Positions 15,849 to 24,994 of a stretch of DNA of 64,000 nt are shown here, one piece after another. Every line of letters starts with the position of its first letter. The first letter of the stretch is position 1. The position numbers and the translations under genes were made by a program. The notes under the pieces are model-generated. The model was not told where the DNA came from, ran no database searches, and saw only the letters and a program-made list of their open reading frames with translations. This DNA comes from Luteolibacter rhizosphaerae (GTDB taxonomy: Bacteria; Verrucomicrobiota; Verrucomicrobiia; Verrucomicrobiales; Akkermansiaceae). The DNA lies in the NCBI RefSeq assembly GCF_025950095.1, contig NZ_JAPDDR010000018.1:1-64000 (forward strand), given 5' to 3'.

Positions 15849-16556
15849 ATGACCCATCGTTCCCCGGCCCGGACTGCCCTGATCGCAATGGCGATCTTGC
15901 TTCTGCTTGGAGTGGCTTGGCTGGCATGGCCGAACTTGCGGGCGGGGTCTGACTTGGTGAGCAAGGCAGGAGATGAAGAGCTTTCCCTGCCTGACGGAAA
16001 GGCTTCTGCCAGGGACGGATCACCGCGGAGTGCGAGCGCCCGCGAGGGTGAGAAGGACGGCACGGTGAAGCTGCGTTCCTTGCTCGAGTTGAGAGAAGGG
16101 GAAATGGCGGTCGTCGAGATTCCGCCGGAGAACTTGAAGAAGCTTTCGATCTCGGTCGGTGTCTCCGATCCGGCCGATGTGGCCGGGTCGAGACCCGGCG
16201 TCCTGGCTCATATAAGACAGGAAGAGCTGGAGAGCATTTTCGCGGGGGCGTCCGAGGATACCCGGGTGAGGGGAAAGCTCCAGATGGCGGATGGAAAGCT
16301 CGAGTGGGACGGCGCTCGCCTGAAGGTGGATGGAAGGATCCTGCGCGGTGATTCCGAGGCGACACTTATGCTGAACATGAGCCAGGAGGGCAGAGAAACC
16401 ATGGTGACCACCTTCTCTGTCCGCGCGTCCTCGTTGGTTATCTTATATTCCTCATCGCCTGATCCGGAAGGTTTGGCGATCCTTGTGGGCGGGGCGGGAG
16501 GCGGTGGAGATGATGTTTCCAAAGGTCCCGGATCGGAGCGAAACCCGGGGGAATAG
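15849..16556 (+). CDS. Membrane-anchored or secreted protein of unknown function
   Basis: 235 residues beginning with a short basic region and the hydrophobic segment ALIAMAILLLLGVAWLAW, which may be an uncleaved anchor. The remainder is predicted periplasmic: an acidic linker, then a beta-rich region (AVVEIPPENLKKLSISVGVS, GVLAHIRQEELESIFAGASE, LEWDGARLKVDGRILRGDSE) ending in a glycine-rich tail. No family was recognised. It starts 37 bases after metG; an imperfect hairpin of about seven base pairs overlaps the start codon. Confidence 0.6.
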   Translation: MTHRSPARTALIAMAILLLLGVAWLAWPNLRAGSDLVSKAGDEELSLPDGKASARDGSPRSASAREGEKDGTVKLRSLLELREGEMAVVEIPPENLKKLSISVGVSDPADVAGSRPGVLAHIRQEELESIFAGASEDTRVRGKLQMADGKLEWDGARLKVDGRILRGDSEATLMLNMSQEGRETMVTTFSVRASSLVILYSSSPDPEGLAILVGGAGGGGDDVSKGPGSERNPGE

Positions 16557-16774
16557 CCGGAATCGAAGCTGCGGGCCGCTGGTTTCCAATTCGTCACGTG
16601 TTCAGCCTGCGTTTGCTTTCAGTCCTCTGCTAAGTCGCGGTTTTAGTTATTTCATCCGTTGTGACTAATGTGATGAGGCGAAAGCATAGCCCACGAAATT
16701 GTCACGACATGACTGATGAATCGCCTGTTCGGGCACGTATGTTGCTCGCGTTCCCGCACCCACCCTGACACACC

Positions 16775-17158
16775 ATGAACACATCCCACGAGTCCCTACC
16801 CTTCCCCGACTCGACCTCCCTGTCCCCGGAGCTTGTCTTCGGGGACTACTGGAGTCCCTTCGCGGTCTCCGAATTGATCCGCGCCAAGAGCGCCCATGGA
16901 GAAACCCCGGCCTTCCTCTACGTGGGAAGGAAAGAGGTCGCTCTCCTGCGCGAGCACTTGGCGGAGGTCTTCGGGATCGAGTCCGTATCCACGCTGCGCG
17001 ATACCTACTACATGGGTCTCGAAGTCGTGGAGATCGAATGCGAGTCCTTCCTCTTCGCCGGCGGCCGCAAGGCCGTGCGCACCCTCCAGCAGCCGCTCGC
17101 CCGTCGTCCCGCAGGCTACGATTCCACGGTGGCGGCCTTGCTCCGGTTCCGGATCTGA
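16775..17158 (+). CDS. Small protein of unknown function
   Basis: 127 residues, no signal peptide or membrane segment. Recognisable parts are AFLYVGRKEVALLREHLAEV, DTYYMGLEVVEIECESFLFA and GGRKAVRTLQQPLARRPAGY, which suggest a compact alpha-beta fold. The spacing and codon use look genuine. It follows a 218-base non-coding stretch of lower GC (16557-16774), which probably holds its promoter, and precedes pckG by 194 bases. I cannot assign a function. Confidence 0.6.
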   Translation: MNTSHESLPFPDSTSLSPELVFGDYWSPFAVSELIRAKSAHGETPAFLYVGRKEVALLREHLAEVFGIESVSTLRDTYYMGLEVVEIECESFLFAGGRKAVRTLQQPLARRPAGYDSTVAALLRFRI

Positions 17159-17352
17159 TTTCCCCTCCCTCTTGGGTGGCCAGCGCCCCATCCGGCCGCA
17201 AGGCGGGCGGGGCGACGGCGGCCCGATGGGCGTGTACGGGCGCGACCATTTTCTCCGAGCAAGCGGCGGAAAGCGGTCAAATTTCCCTCAATACGGCCCA
17301 AATCTTCCGATTGGATTGCGGCACCGGCCTTATGGCTTTTTCATAGCCGGAC

Positions 17353-19188
17353 ATGAACCCGCCTTCCCGACACGCCGATCTCCTTGCATGGGTCGAGGAG
17401 ATGTCAGCCCTCTGCCAGCCCGAGCGTGTGGAGTGGTGCGATGGCTCGCAGGAGGAGTGGGATCGCTTGTGCCAGCTTCTGGTCGAGAAGGGGACTTTCA
17501 CCCGTCTCAATCCCGAGATGCGTCCGAATTCTTATCTCGCCCGCTCCACCCCTTCGGATGTGGCACGGGTGGAGGACCGCACCTTCATCTGCTCGCGGCG
17601 CAAGGACCTGGCCGGCCCCACCAATCACTGGATGGCTCCGGCGGAAATGAAGTCGCTGCTCACCGGCAAGTTCACCGGCTCGATGAAGGGCCGTACGATG
17701 TATGTCGTGCCCTTCTGCACGGGCCCGCTCGACTCGCCGCTGGCGAAGATCGGCGTGCAGGTCACGGACAGCGCCTATGTGGCGGTGAACACTCGCATCA
17801 TGGCGCACATGGGGCGCCGCGTGTTGGATCGGCTTGAAGCGGAGGCATCCGGACAATTGCCCGCGAAGCGTGACGGCCACGGCCGCTTCATTCCCTGCCT
17901 GCACTCGATCGGGGCTCCGCTCGAGCCCGGTCAGGCCGACGTGCCTTGGCCCTGCAACGAGGACAAGTACATCGTCCATTTTCCCGAGTCCCGCGAGATC
18001 TGGTCCTACGGCTCCGGCTATGGCGGCAATGCCCTGCTGGGCAAGAAGTGCCTCGCGCTCCGCATCGCCAGCAATATCGCGCGCGAGCACAACTGGATGG
18101 CGGAGCACATGCTGATTCTGGGACTCGAGTCGCCGAGCGGGGAAAAGACCTACGTCACCGCCGCCTTCCCCTCTGCCTGCGGAAAGACCAACCTGGCGAT
18201 GATCGTGCCGCCGAAGACCTATGCCGAGGCGGGTTGGAAGACAACCATCGTGGGCGATGACATCGCTTGGCTGTGGCCGCACGAGGACGGTCGCCTGCAC
18301 GCGATCAACCCGGAGACCGGCTACTTCGGCGTGGCCCCGGGAACCTCCTACGACACCAATCCGATCGCGATGGAGTCGATGAAGGAGAACACAATCTTCA
18401 CCAACGTCGCTCTAACCGATGATGGCGACGTCTGGTGGGAAGGGCTCACAAAGGATGCGCCCGCCCACCTCATCGATTGGCAGGGTCAGGACTGGACGCC
18501 CGGCTGCGGTCGCCCCGCCGCGCATGCGAATGCCCGCTTCACCGCGCCAGCCAGCCAGTGTCCGACGATCGACCCGCAGTGGCAGAATCCGGAGGGTGTG
18601 CCGGTCTCCGCGATCATCTTCGGCGGCCGCCGGCCGAACACGATGCCGCTGGTCTATCAGGCCTTCAATTGGTCGCACGGTGTCTATGTCGGCGCGACCA
18701 TGGGCTCCGAGGTTACTGCCGCCGCGATCGGTCTGAAGGCCGGAGTGCGACGTGATCCTTTCGCGATGCTGCCCTTCACCGGCTACAACATGGCGGACTA
18801 CTTCCACCACTGGCTCGACATGCGCCGGAAGGTGACGCACCTGCCGCGTTTCTTCCACGTGAACTGGTTCCGCAAGGATGAGAACGGCAAGTTCCTCTGG
18901 CCGGGCTTCGGCGAGAACATGCGGGTGCTGGAGTGGATCGTAAACCGCTGCCGCGGGCGCATCCCGGGGCACGAGACCCAGATCGGCTGGACCCCGGATT
19001 GGGAGGACTTCAACGTGGCCGGTCTCGAGGGCTTCGACGAGCAGCGCTTCGACCAGTGCATGGCCTTCGACGCGGAGGAGTGGAAGGCGGAGATCCTCTC
19101 GCAGGGAGAGCTGTTCCTGAAGCTCTACGATTACCTGCCGAAGGAGATCGTGTTCCAGCGCGAGCTGCTCGCGGCACGCCTGAGCTGA
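17353..19188 (+). CDS. pckG: Phosphoenolpyruvate carboxykinase (GTP)
   Basis: Converts oxaloacetate and GTP to phosphoenolpyruvate, CO2 and GDP, the entry step to gluconeogenesis. The 611-residue length fits the GTP-dependent family. Visible motifs are the P-loop [12 protein letters not shown] with the reactive cysteine, the metal-binding region TIVGDDIAW, and [12 protein letters not shown]. The guanine-binding block includes FIPCLHSIG and the segment ending [22 protein letters not shown]-terminal block ([20 protein letters not shown]) is also diagnostic. It is a single gene ended by a clear hairpin at 19195. Confidence 0.97.
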   Translation: MNPPSRHADLLAWVEEMSALCQPERVEWCDGSQEEWDRLCQLLVEKGTFTRLNPEMRPNSYLARSTPSDVARVEDRTFICSRRKDLAGPTNHWMAPAEMKSLLTGKFTGSMKGRTMYVVPFCTGPLDSPLAKIGVQVTDSAYVAVNTRIMAHMGRRVLDRLEAEASGQLPAKRDGHGRFIPCLHSIGAPLEPGQADVPWPCNEDKYIVHFPESREIWSYGSGYGGNALLGKKCLALRIASNIAREHNWMAEHMLILGLESPSGEKTYVTAAFPSACGKTNLAMIVPPKTYAEAGWKTTIVGDDIAWLWPHEDGRLHAINPETGYFGVAPGTSYDTNPIAMESMKENTIFTNVALTDDGDVWWEGLTKDAPAHLIDWQGQDWTPGCGRPAAHANARFTAPASQCPTIDPQWQNPEGVPVSAIIFGGRRPNTMPLVYQAFNWSHGVYVGATMGSEVTAAAIGLKAGVRRDPFAMLPFTGYNMADYFHHWLDMRRKVTHLPRFFHVNWFRKDENGKFLWPGFGENMRVLEWIVNRCRGRIPGHETQIGWTPDWEDFNVAGLEGFDEQRFDQCMAFDAEEWKAEILSQGELFLKLYDYLPKEIVFQRELLAARLS

Positions 19189-19194
19189 AATGAA

Positions 19195-19231
19195 GAAGGC
19201 GAGGAACGGGATTCCTCGCCTTCGTTCGTTT
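19195..19231. terminator. Hairpin terminator between convergent pckG and the secreted-protein gene
   Basis: GAAGGCGAGGAA (19195-19206) pairs perfectly with TTCCTCGCCTTC (19212-19223) around a five-base loop, followed on the plus strand by GTTCGTTT. On the minus strand it is followed by TCATTTCAG, so it may work for both converging genes. The stem is long and GC-rich. Confidence 0.8.
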
Positions 19232-19248
19232 GAGAGTCGTTGCGTAAC

Positions 19249-19977
19249 TCAGCCCGCGATCACGAATTTCGGATCGTAGAAGTAGAGCGATTGCACCTCG
19301 CCGTCCGCGCCGTCGTAGATCACCAGCACGTAGTTGCCCGGATCATCGGGACGGAATGAAGTAAGGATCTTCTGCGGATTGCGCAGCCGTACGGTCACGT
19401 CGCCACCCGCATTGCCCAAGTCGATGGTGGTGGTCATCATGCGCTTCACGGAGGCTCCTTCCGGCTTGTCCTTGCCTTGGATCGAGGTCTCGAAAAGCAC
19501 CTCCGGATTGCGGCAGACACTGAGCACGGTCATGCGGAATCCCTTCTCTTGGGCGCGTTGCTTGAGGCGCAGGATCTTCACGCCCCAGCGCTCCGGCTTG
19601 TCCTTGTCCGCCGGTATCTTCTCGGCGAAGGCGACCAGGCTGATCGTCTCGCCAGCCTCCACATTCAGCGTGGTGCTGCCTTCTTCCACGCCATCCTTGG
19701 ACACGGTGATCTTCTTGGATCCGGCTTCCAACCCGATGCCGCCGGTGCGTTGGCCGAGCTTGTAGCCCTTCGGGTACATGTTCTCGCCATCGATCAGGAG
19801 TTTCGTGTTGCCGGTGCCCGGACCCACGGCATTGACCAGGCGGATGAATCCCACCTGAGGCCTGCCGCCCTGCGCCAAGGCGAGCGCGGGCAGCAGCGCG
19901 AAGAAGAGGCAAGCCAGCCGCGCGAGCAGGCCGGCGGGTCGCAAGGCCGGGCCCTGCAGTTTAGAAATCGTTCTCAT
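19249..19977 (-). CDS. Secreted protein of unknown function at the end of the prepilin cassette
   Basis: 242 residues with an N-terminal signal peptide (LLARLACLFFALLPALALAQ). The mature part is beta-rich: VGFIRLVNAVGPGTGNTKLL and GYKLGQRTGGIGLEAGSKKI, and near the C-terminus NYVLVIYDGADGEVQSLYFY. The opening RLVNA...G...LLIDG weakly recalls DUF4397-like domains, but the match is not firm. Its start overlaps the end of the vccA-like gene by 17 bases, so it is very probably the last gene of that operon. It is bounded downstream by a hairpin shared with pckG. Confidence 0.7.
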   Translation of the reverse strand: MRTISKLQGPALRPAGLLARLACLFFALLPALALAQGGRPQVGFIRLVNAVGPGTGNTKLLIDGENMYPKGYKLGQRTGGIGLEAGSKKITVSKDGVEEGSTTLNVEAGETISLVAFAEKIPADKDKPERWGVKILRLKQRAQEKGFRMTVLSVCRNPEVLFETSIQGKDKPEGASVKRMMTTTIDLGNAGGDVTVRLRNPQKILTSFRPDDPGNYVLVIYDGADGEVQSLYFYDPKFVIAG

Positions 19978-22954
19978 GGGTTACGCGGGGCTGATATTCG
20001 GTTTCGAGGATGTCTTCGTTGTCATCGCGGTCGCCCGGATCGGCGAAGACGGTGAAGGCCTTCTTGGATTCGGAAAGGACCTCGACATCTTCCATGTTCC
20101 CGCCTTCGGGGAGATAGACCGCTTGGCCGACCACCCAGACGCGGAAGTTCCGCGAGCGCAGGGTGGAGGCTTCGTAGAGCCGGGAGAACATTTCCTCGCT
20201 GGCGGAGTCCGTCCATTCGATGCGGGTGTTCTGAGCGTAGACCTCGCGATTGCCGAAGACCGGGCGATCGGTCGCATCCTTGGCCTTGGCGATATCGGCG
20301 GCGCAGGCGAAAGGCCGCGAGCGGACGATTGCCTCCGCCACCCGGTCCGCGACCTTGGTGTTGGTGGGCGTGCCGAGATTCAGGGCGGCGATGGGCTGCG
20401 CCATCATCGTGCTCGTCTGGTGATTCGTGGAGGTGGTCTGGGAGAGGAGCGGGTCTTGTTTGAGATAGCCTGCGACCAAGGCGCGGATCGCATCCGGCTC
20501 GGCGGTGTTCAGGTTCACGTTGCCCTCGATGCGGATCAGCTTGCCCTCACGCTTGTCGACATCCCGCGAGGTGGAGATGCCGGTATGGAAGAGGTCGAGG
20601 AGATGCGCGGCATGCTGGCCCGGGGTATCGCGGAACCGCGGGTGCTCGGCGCGGCCGATGCGGAGCGTGTTACCCCCGCCGCTTTCGGTGGTGTAGGGAG
20701 AGTTCAGTTCCACCTCCGGCCATGACACCCGGCCGGGCGGCAGGCTGGGGCTTGCGGAATTGTGAGTCGCCGTATCCCGCGCGCCGCTGCCGGGAGAGCC
20801 GGTCAGATCCCCGTAGGTCGGCCTCCACATCACCGGATCATAGGCGCGGCCCAGCTCCGTGGCGCTGTAGAAGCGGCCCAGGTTCGACATCCGCATCGGC
20901 GCCTGCTCGGCCACGGGGGTTGGCAGATTGAGGAAGAAGCGCGGGTCATCCGGCACGGTGCGGCGATCCTCGGTGAAGAAGTTGTTCGAGCCGTAGGGCG
21001 AGTTGTGGCCGCCATCCGGCCATTCGGATGGCAGTACCCGCCCGTAGTGCTTGCGCTTCGCCGCGCTGTCGCTGGAGTAGATGCTGCCCCAGCGGATGGT
21101 GCGGCGGTTCGGGCTGTAGTTCTGCGGCCAGGAATTCGCGTCCTGCGGTGCGGTGATGTACATCGACATCCGCGGGTCGCCCATGTTGTTCACGAAAGAC
21201 TCGGTCTTCAGCTTGTAGCTGTGGCCCGGGATCGTTGCAGAGACCTTTTGGCTCGAGTTGGTGGCATTGTTGCCGGGGTAATAGAGCAGTTGATCGTAGT
21301 GGCGCAGCTTGCCCTTGGAGTGATCTACCATCGTGTTGTTCCAGCGCATCTTGTAGCCGCTCTGCTGGTTGTCGTCGTTGCTCACCTCGAGCGGGCTCGG
21401 CACGAAGAGCGAGGCCGCCCCGACATCGATCCTCATCCGGGCTTCGCCGAGCTTGAAGACCTTGTACTCGTTCGCGCGCAGGCTGACATTGATCGAGGGG
21501 AACCAGAAGGAGTCGGGGCCCTCGCGCATGATGTTGGTCGCCGTTACGCTTGGATCGAAAAGCAGCTCGGGATCGCCCAAGCCGATCTCCGGAATCGCAC
21601 CGACCTGCATCGAGTACTCCGTTTCGTAGGAGAACTGCGCCTGGCCGGAGACCGGCTGGTTGGTCATGTTCCAGAGCTCGGCGAAGACCGTGACGAGAAT
21701 CGTGACATAGGTGCGGGACTGGTCGCGGGTAACGCTGTCCCACTTGATGGAGAACATGTGCTCGCTGACCAGCGGGAAGCCCTCGATGCCGCGGTAGCGA
21801 CCCTCTACCACGCGAGGTGTGTCGTCGGTATCCGCGTAGTCGAATGCGTTGGCTGCGATCGTGCGCAGGTAATCCTCCGGGAAGCCGCCTTGGCGGTTCT
21901 TGAACTCCGGCAACGCGGAGTCGACCCAAGTGGCAAACTCGTCCACCGCTCCGCCGGGTGACTTGTTGAGCAGTTCGTTGAGGTTCCGCTTCGGCTGACC
22001 TGCGGCTTCTCCGGAAATGCCGCGTGCGTAGGGGACGACCGGATGCTCATCGTAAGGCTGGATGATTGGGCTCGTGCTGCGCTCCAGCGCGGCGGCGATG
22101 TCATCGTCCAGTTCACCTTCCTCGTTCCGCTTCAGGGGCGCTTCATAGCCGACGGCACCCACCACCGAGTCCGGCGAGAGCATGGCAGGGCGGCCATCGA
22201 CGATCTGATTGGTCAGCTTGCCATCGCCATCTTCCGTTGCCTTCGGATCGAGAACGTGGATCGCGACTTGATCGAGCCGCTTGTCGGTAGGCTCTTCGGG
22301 AGGATTCGGGTTGATGCCGGAAACCGGGAAGGGATAGGCGTTGCGCGAGTTGGCGCCGCCATCGCCATCCTTGTTGCCCGCCGTCATGGCATCGACCTTG
22401 GATTGCAGGTCTTCCACCCAGTAAGCATAGCGGGCGACCATCTCGCCCTTTTCGTTCTTCACCGGCACCCACTCGACCTGGATGGGGTCTTGCCAAGGCA
22501 GAGTCTTGAAAGTGGCGTGGTCGGTATCGTCGTCGTCCACCTCGGGGATTTCGGGGGCGACCAAGGTTCCGCTCTGAGTCGGCATCTCGTTCGCGCTGAA
22601 GAGAGGCGTGTAGCGGTAGGTGACATTGGTGCCGCCGCCATCGCCACGCGCCACGTAGAGCTGCGAGGGTGCATCGAGCTTGCTGTTCTCGACCAGATTC
22701 GGCGAGGGGCGACCGATAATCAGAAAGTCGTCGTTCGCGGTCTCTTTCCTGAGGATCGCCCGGAAGTCTTCCAAGCCCGCGCGGGCAGCGAGCTCGGCGC
22801 GTTTGGCATCCGCGAAGGAGCGTGCGGTCTTCTTCTCAATGCTGATGATGGCGATCAGCCCGACCGCGAGAATCAGCATCGCGGCGGAGACGATCATGAC
22901 GGCCGGCAGCGTGAAGCCCGGCGCGTGGCTGCGGCGTGGGTGGCGTTCAGGCAT
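19961..22954 (-). CDS. vccA: Verru_Chthon cassette protein A-like (large prepilin-type protein)
   Basis: 997 residues, starting MPERHPRRSHAPGFTLPAVM, a PilX/PulK-like processed N-terminus. The helix continues IVSAAMLILAVGLIAIISIE and is followed by a region with AELAARAGLEDFRAIL, typical of minor pseudopilins. The rest is a long extracellular part with helix-hairpin-helix-like VNLNTAEPDAIRALVAGYLK near the C-terminus, as in GspK. Its size and its place after three small prepilin-like genes match the cassette described in Verrucomicrobium and Chthoniobacter. Start 22954 overlaps the upstream gene by eight bases. The biological role of the cassette is unknown. Confidence 0.8.
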   Translation of the reverse strand: MPERHPRRSHAPGFTLPAVMIVSAAMLILAVGLIAIISIEKKTARSFADAKRAELAARAGLEDFRAILRKETANDDFLIIGRPSPNLVENSKLDAPSQLYVARGDGGGTNVTYRYTPLFSANEMPTQSGTLVAPEIPEVDDDDTDHATFKTLPWQDPIQVEWVPVKNEKGEMVARYAYWVEDLQSKVDAMTAGNKDGDGGANSRNAYPFPVSGINPNPPEEPTDKRLDQVAIHVLDPKATEDGDGKLTNQIVDGRPAMLSPDSVVGAVGYEAPLKRNEEGELDDDIAAALERSTSPIIQPYDEHPVVPYARGISGEAAGQPKRNLNELLNKSPGGAVDEFATWVDSALPEFKNRQGGFPEDYLRTIAANAFDYADTDDTPRVVEGRYRGIEGFPLVSEHMFSIKWDSVTRDQSRTYVTILVTVFAELWNMTNQPVSGQAQFSYETEYSMQVGAIPEIGLGDPELLFDPSVTATNIMREGPDSFWFPSINVSLRANEYKVFKLGEARMRIDVGAASLFVPSPLEVSNDDNQQSGYKMRWNNTMVDHSKGKLRHYDQLLYYPGNNATNSSQKVSATIPGHSYKLKTESFVNNMGDPRMSMYITAPQDANSWPQNYSPNRRTIRWGSIYSSDSAAKRKHYGRVLPSEWPDGGHNSPYGSNNFFTEDRRTVPDDPRFFLNLPTPVAEQAPMRMSNLGRFYSATELGRAYDPVMWRPTYGDLTGSPGSGARDTATHNSASPSLPPGRVSWPEVELNSPYTTESGGGNTLRIGRAEHPRFRDTPGQHAAHLLDLFHTGISTSRDVDKREGKLIRIEGNVNLNTAEPDAIRALVAGYLKQDPLLSQTTSTNHQTSTMMAQPIAALNLGTPTNTKVADRVAEAIVRSRPFACAADIAKAKDATDRPVFGNREVYAQNTRIEWTDSASEEMFSRLYEASTLRSRNFRVWVVGQAVYLPEGGNMEDVEVLSESKKAFTVFADPGDRDDNEDILETEYQPRVTHENDF

Positions 22955-23693
22955 CGTTTCCAAATCTCTGGATCGCCTCGTAAGTTTCGAGGCCACGGTT
23001 GTGAGATGCTTCCTCCGGATCTCCGAGCAGAGGGTGGTTGCCCCAGTCGGCGGAGGTGGTGAGCTTTCCGAGCAAGTCGCGGCGGGCGACTGTCAGCTTG
23101 ATGCGGAGGGCATCGGGAGCATTGCTGGTGTCGCCGTCCCAGTCTTCCCAGCGGCCGCTGCCATCGCGCATGAGGGGCTCGGCGGAGAAGGAAACCACGC
23201 CGAAGGCTACCGGTTCATCCGCGTCTTCTTCGGTGAAGAGGGAGTCGAAGCTGCCGCTGCCCCGGAGCGCGGGGAAGACATCGCCGCTGTCGCGGAAGCC
23301 GCGCATGAGGCAGCGCACCGTGGTGCCGGCCACGACCACGTCCTTGATGTAGTAGTGGATCGCGCAGAGGTCGCCATTGCGCTTCTTCTCGGTCTGGGCG
23401 TCGTCCGCTTGCAAGGAGATGAATCCGAGCTGCGCCTGCCTCCAGCCGGAACCGTCGTTCTCGAGGATCGTGTCCTTGTGCCACTCGGCCTTCGCGAGAT
23501 CGCCGGAGAGCTGGGTCAGCAGCGCGCGGGCTTCGCGTTCGGCGGCCACGTTCCCGGAACCCCGGTCGTAGCCATCGCCGGCCCGGGACAGGATCGTCGC
23601 CGCGACGAAGAGGATGATCGAGCCGATGGCCATGGTGACCATCATTTCGACCAGCGTGAAACCGCTGCGTGGGGAGGCGGTTCCGGATTTCAT
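22947..23693 (-). CDS. vccC: Verru_Chthon cassette protein C-like prepilin
   Basis: 248 residues with a type IV prepilin leader, SPRSG then FTLVEMMVTMAIGSIILFVA, including the conserved glutamate at +5. The globular part (GSGNVAAEREARALLTQLSG, DLAKAEWHKDTILENDGSGW) resembles GspJ-type minor pseudopilins. The identity within the cassette is inferred from gene order and size. It begins in an ATGA overlap with the vccB-like stop and ends eight bases inside the vccA-like start. It is shorter than I would expect for cassette protein C. Confidence 0.72.
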   Translation of the reverse strand: MKSGTASPRSGFTLVEMMVTMAIGSIILFVAATILSRAGDGYDRGSGNVAAEREARALLTQLSGDLAKAEWHKDTILENDGSGWRQAQLGFISLQADDAQTEKKRNGDLCAIHYYIKDVVVAGTTVRCLMRGFRDSGDVFPALRGSGSFDSLFTEEDADEPVAFGVVSFSAEPLMRDGSGRWEDWDGDTSNAPDALRIKLTVARRDLLGKLTTSADWGNHPLLGDPEEASHNRGLETYEAIQRFGNDA

Positions 23694-24199
23694 GGCAGCT
23701 TGGTGTGGAAGTCCATTTTCCGGCGGCGTTCGGAGGGCGCGATGGCGGGATATTCGATCGAGACCTTCACGGTCAGCATGGACGGGAAGCCCTCGCGATC
23801 CTCCTCATCGGTCCCTTGGAGGGTCGCCAGGTAATAGGCCTCCTGAGTGCCGAGCTCTTCGATGCCGGCATCGTACTGCCCTCCATCCACGCGCCCGAGG
23901 AGTTTGCCATCTCCACCGAAGGCGAGGCAGAGCAAGTCGGTCTTGCCGAATTCCTGGCCCCGCAGCATCGCGGGCAGGTGCTCGGCGGCTCCGCGGCTCG
24001 CCATCTCCAGCTCGGACATGCTGTTCTCCACGATCAAGGGCGCCCGGGTTTCTGCACGGGCGGAGCTGCCGCCTTCATTCGCGCGCATCAGTGCGGCCAG
24101 CGCCAATGGAGCGACCACCGCCAGAACGCCGATCGAAACCATTGCCTCCACGAGGGAGACGCCGCGCTGCAAGCCCGGTCGTGGGGAGGGAAGTTTCAT
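23690..24199 (-). CDS. vccB: Verru_Chthon cassette protein B-like prepilin
   Basis: 169 residues. The start at 24199 shares one base with the vccD-like stop (TGATG). The N-terminus, LQRG then VSLVEAMVSIGVLAVVAPLA, is a GspI-like processing site and helix. The mature part ends in a strand-rich segment (MLTVKVSIEYPAIAPSERRR). The family call rests on order, size and the prepilin motif. No cysteine pairs stand out besides LLCLAFGG. Translation is coupled on both sides. Confidence 0.72.
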   Translation of the reverse strand: MKLPSPRPGLQRGVSLVEAMVSIGVLAVVAPLALAALMRANEGGSSARAETRAPLIVENSMSELEMASRGAAEHLPAMLRGQEFGKTDLLCLAFGGDGKLLGRVDGGQYDAGIEELGTQEAYYLATLQGTDEEDREGFPSMLTVKVSIEYPAIAPSERRRKMDFHTKLP

Positions 24200-24858
24200 C
24201 AGTCGAGTCTCCAAGGCCGGGCGACCACCCGGCCGATCCGCAGCGAGCTGGCGCCGCCGCCGGTCACGGGCATCGCCTTGCCGCCGCGGTAGTTCCCGTT
24301 GCCAACCTTTAGGGCCACGGGGTCCGACCCGCTCGGCCAAGCCAGGCCGCCGCGGGGGTTGAAAGCGAGAACATGGACGGAGGCGGAATTCTGGCCATCC
24401 TTCCAGCTGAGCTGGACCTTTTCCTGTTCGAGCAGGTTGTCGAAGTCGCGGATCTTGTCGCCGAGGAAGACGACGCCGGTCGGGAGCACGCTCCAACGCT
24501 GGATTTGGATGGCTTCGACTTCCGAGCCTTCCTCGGGCAGGGCATCCACCTCGAAGAGGCCGAATCGGCAATGCTCGTCGACATCCCCGGACTGGGGTTC
24601 GGCTACGGCGAGGAGGATGGGCTTGCGCCGTGTGATCGCGGTGGTCCGCGCCTGCTCGATCGCGGCGACCACCTGGTCGGTGCCGGTGCGCTGGGCGTTC
24701 GCGGCGGTGTTCCCCATCACGGACAGGCCCGCCATGGTGAGGGCCCCGATGATGACCATCACGACCAGCAGCTCGATCAAGCTGAAGCCGGGTGCGGCGT
24801 GGGAAGGGAATCTGAGAGGCGGTTTCACGCGGGGACGGGGAATACGCGACTCCGACAT
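24199..24858 (-). CDS. vccD: Verru_Chthon cassette protein D-like prepilin
   Basis: First gene of the cassette, 219 residues from the ATG at 24858. The leader ends APG then FSLIELLVVMVIIGALTMAG, the GspH/FimT-like pattern with +5 glutamate. It is followed by AIEQARTTAITRRKPILLAV, which matches the helix-to-strand transition of GspH-type proteins. An upstream in-frame ATG at 25086 would overlap the divergent gene and is rejected. The 136-base gap to the divergent glycosidase-like gene probably holds the cassette promoter. Confidence 0.76.
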   Translation of the reverse strand: MSESRIPRPRVKPPLRFPSHAAPGFSLIELLVVMVIIGALTMAGLSVMGNTAANAQRTGTDQVVAAIEQARTTAITRRKPILLAVAEPQSGDVDEHCRFGLFEVDALPEEGSEVEAIQIQRWSVLPTGVVFLGDKIRDFDNLLEQEKVQLSWKDGQNSASVHVLAFNPRGGLAWPSGSDPVALKVGNGNYRGGKAMPVTGGGASSLRIGRVVARPWRLD

Positions 24859-24994
24859 TGCTCGGATGCCATCACGAAGTAAACACTCAAGGCGTCGGTT
24901 GCCGAGGCCTTTGCCACAAATTCGGGATTGTAACGATCCTGTCAGATTCACGCTCTTTGCCCCCGCTCCATGTGACGCGTACGTTGCAGGAATC

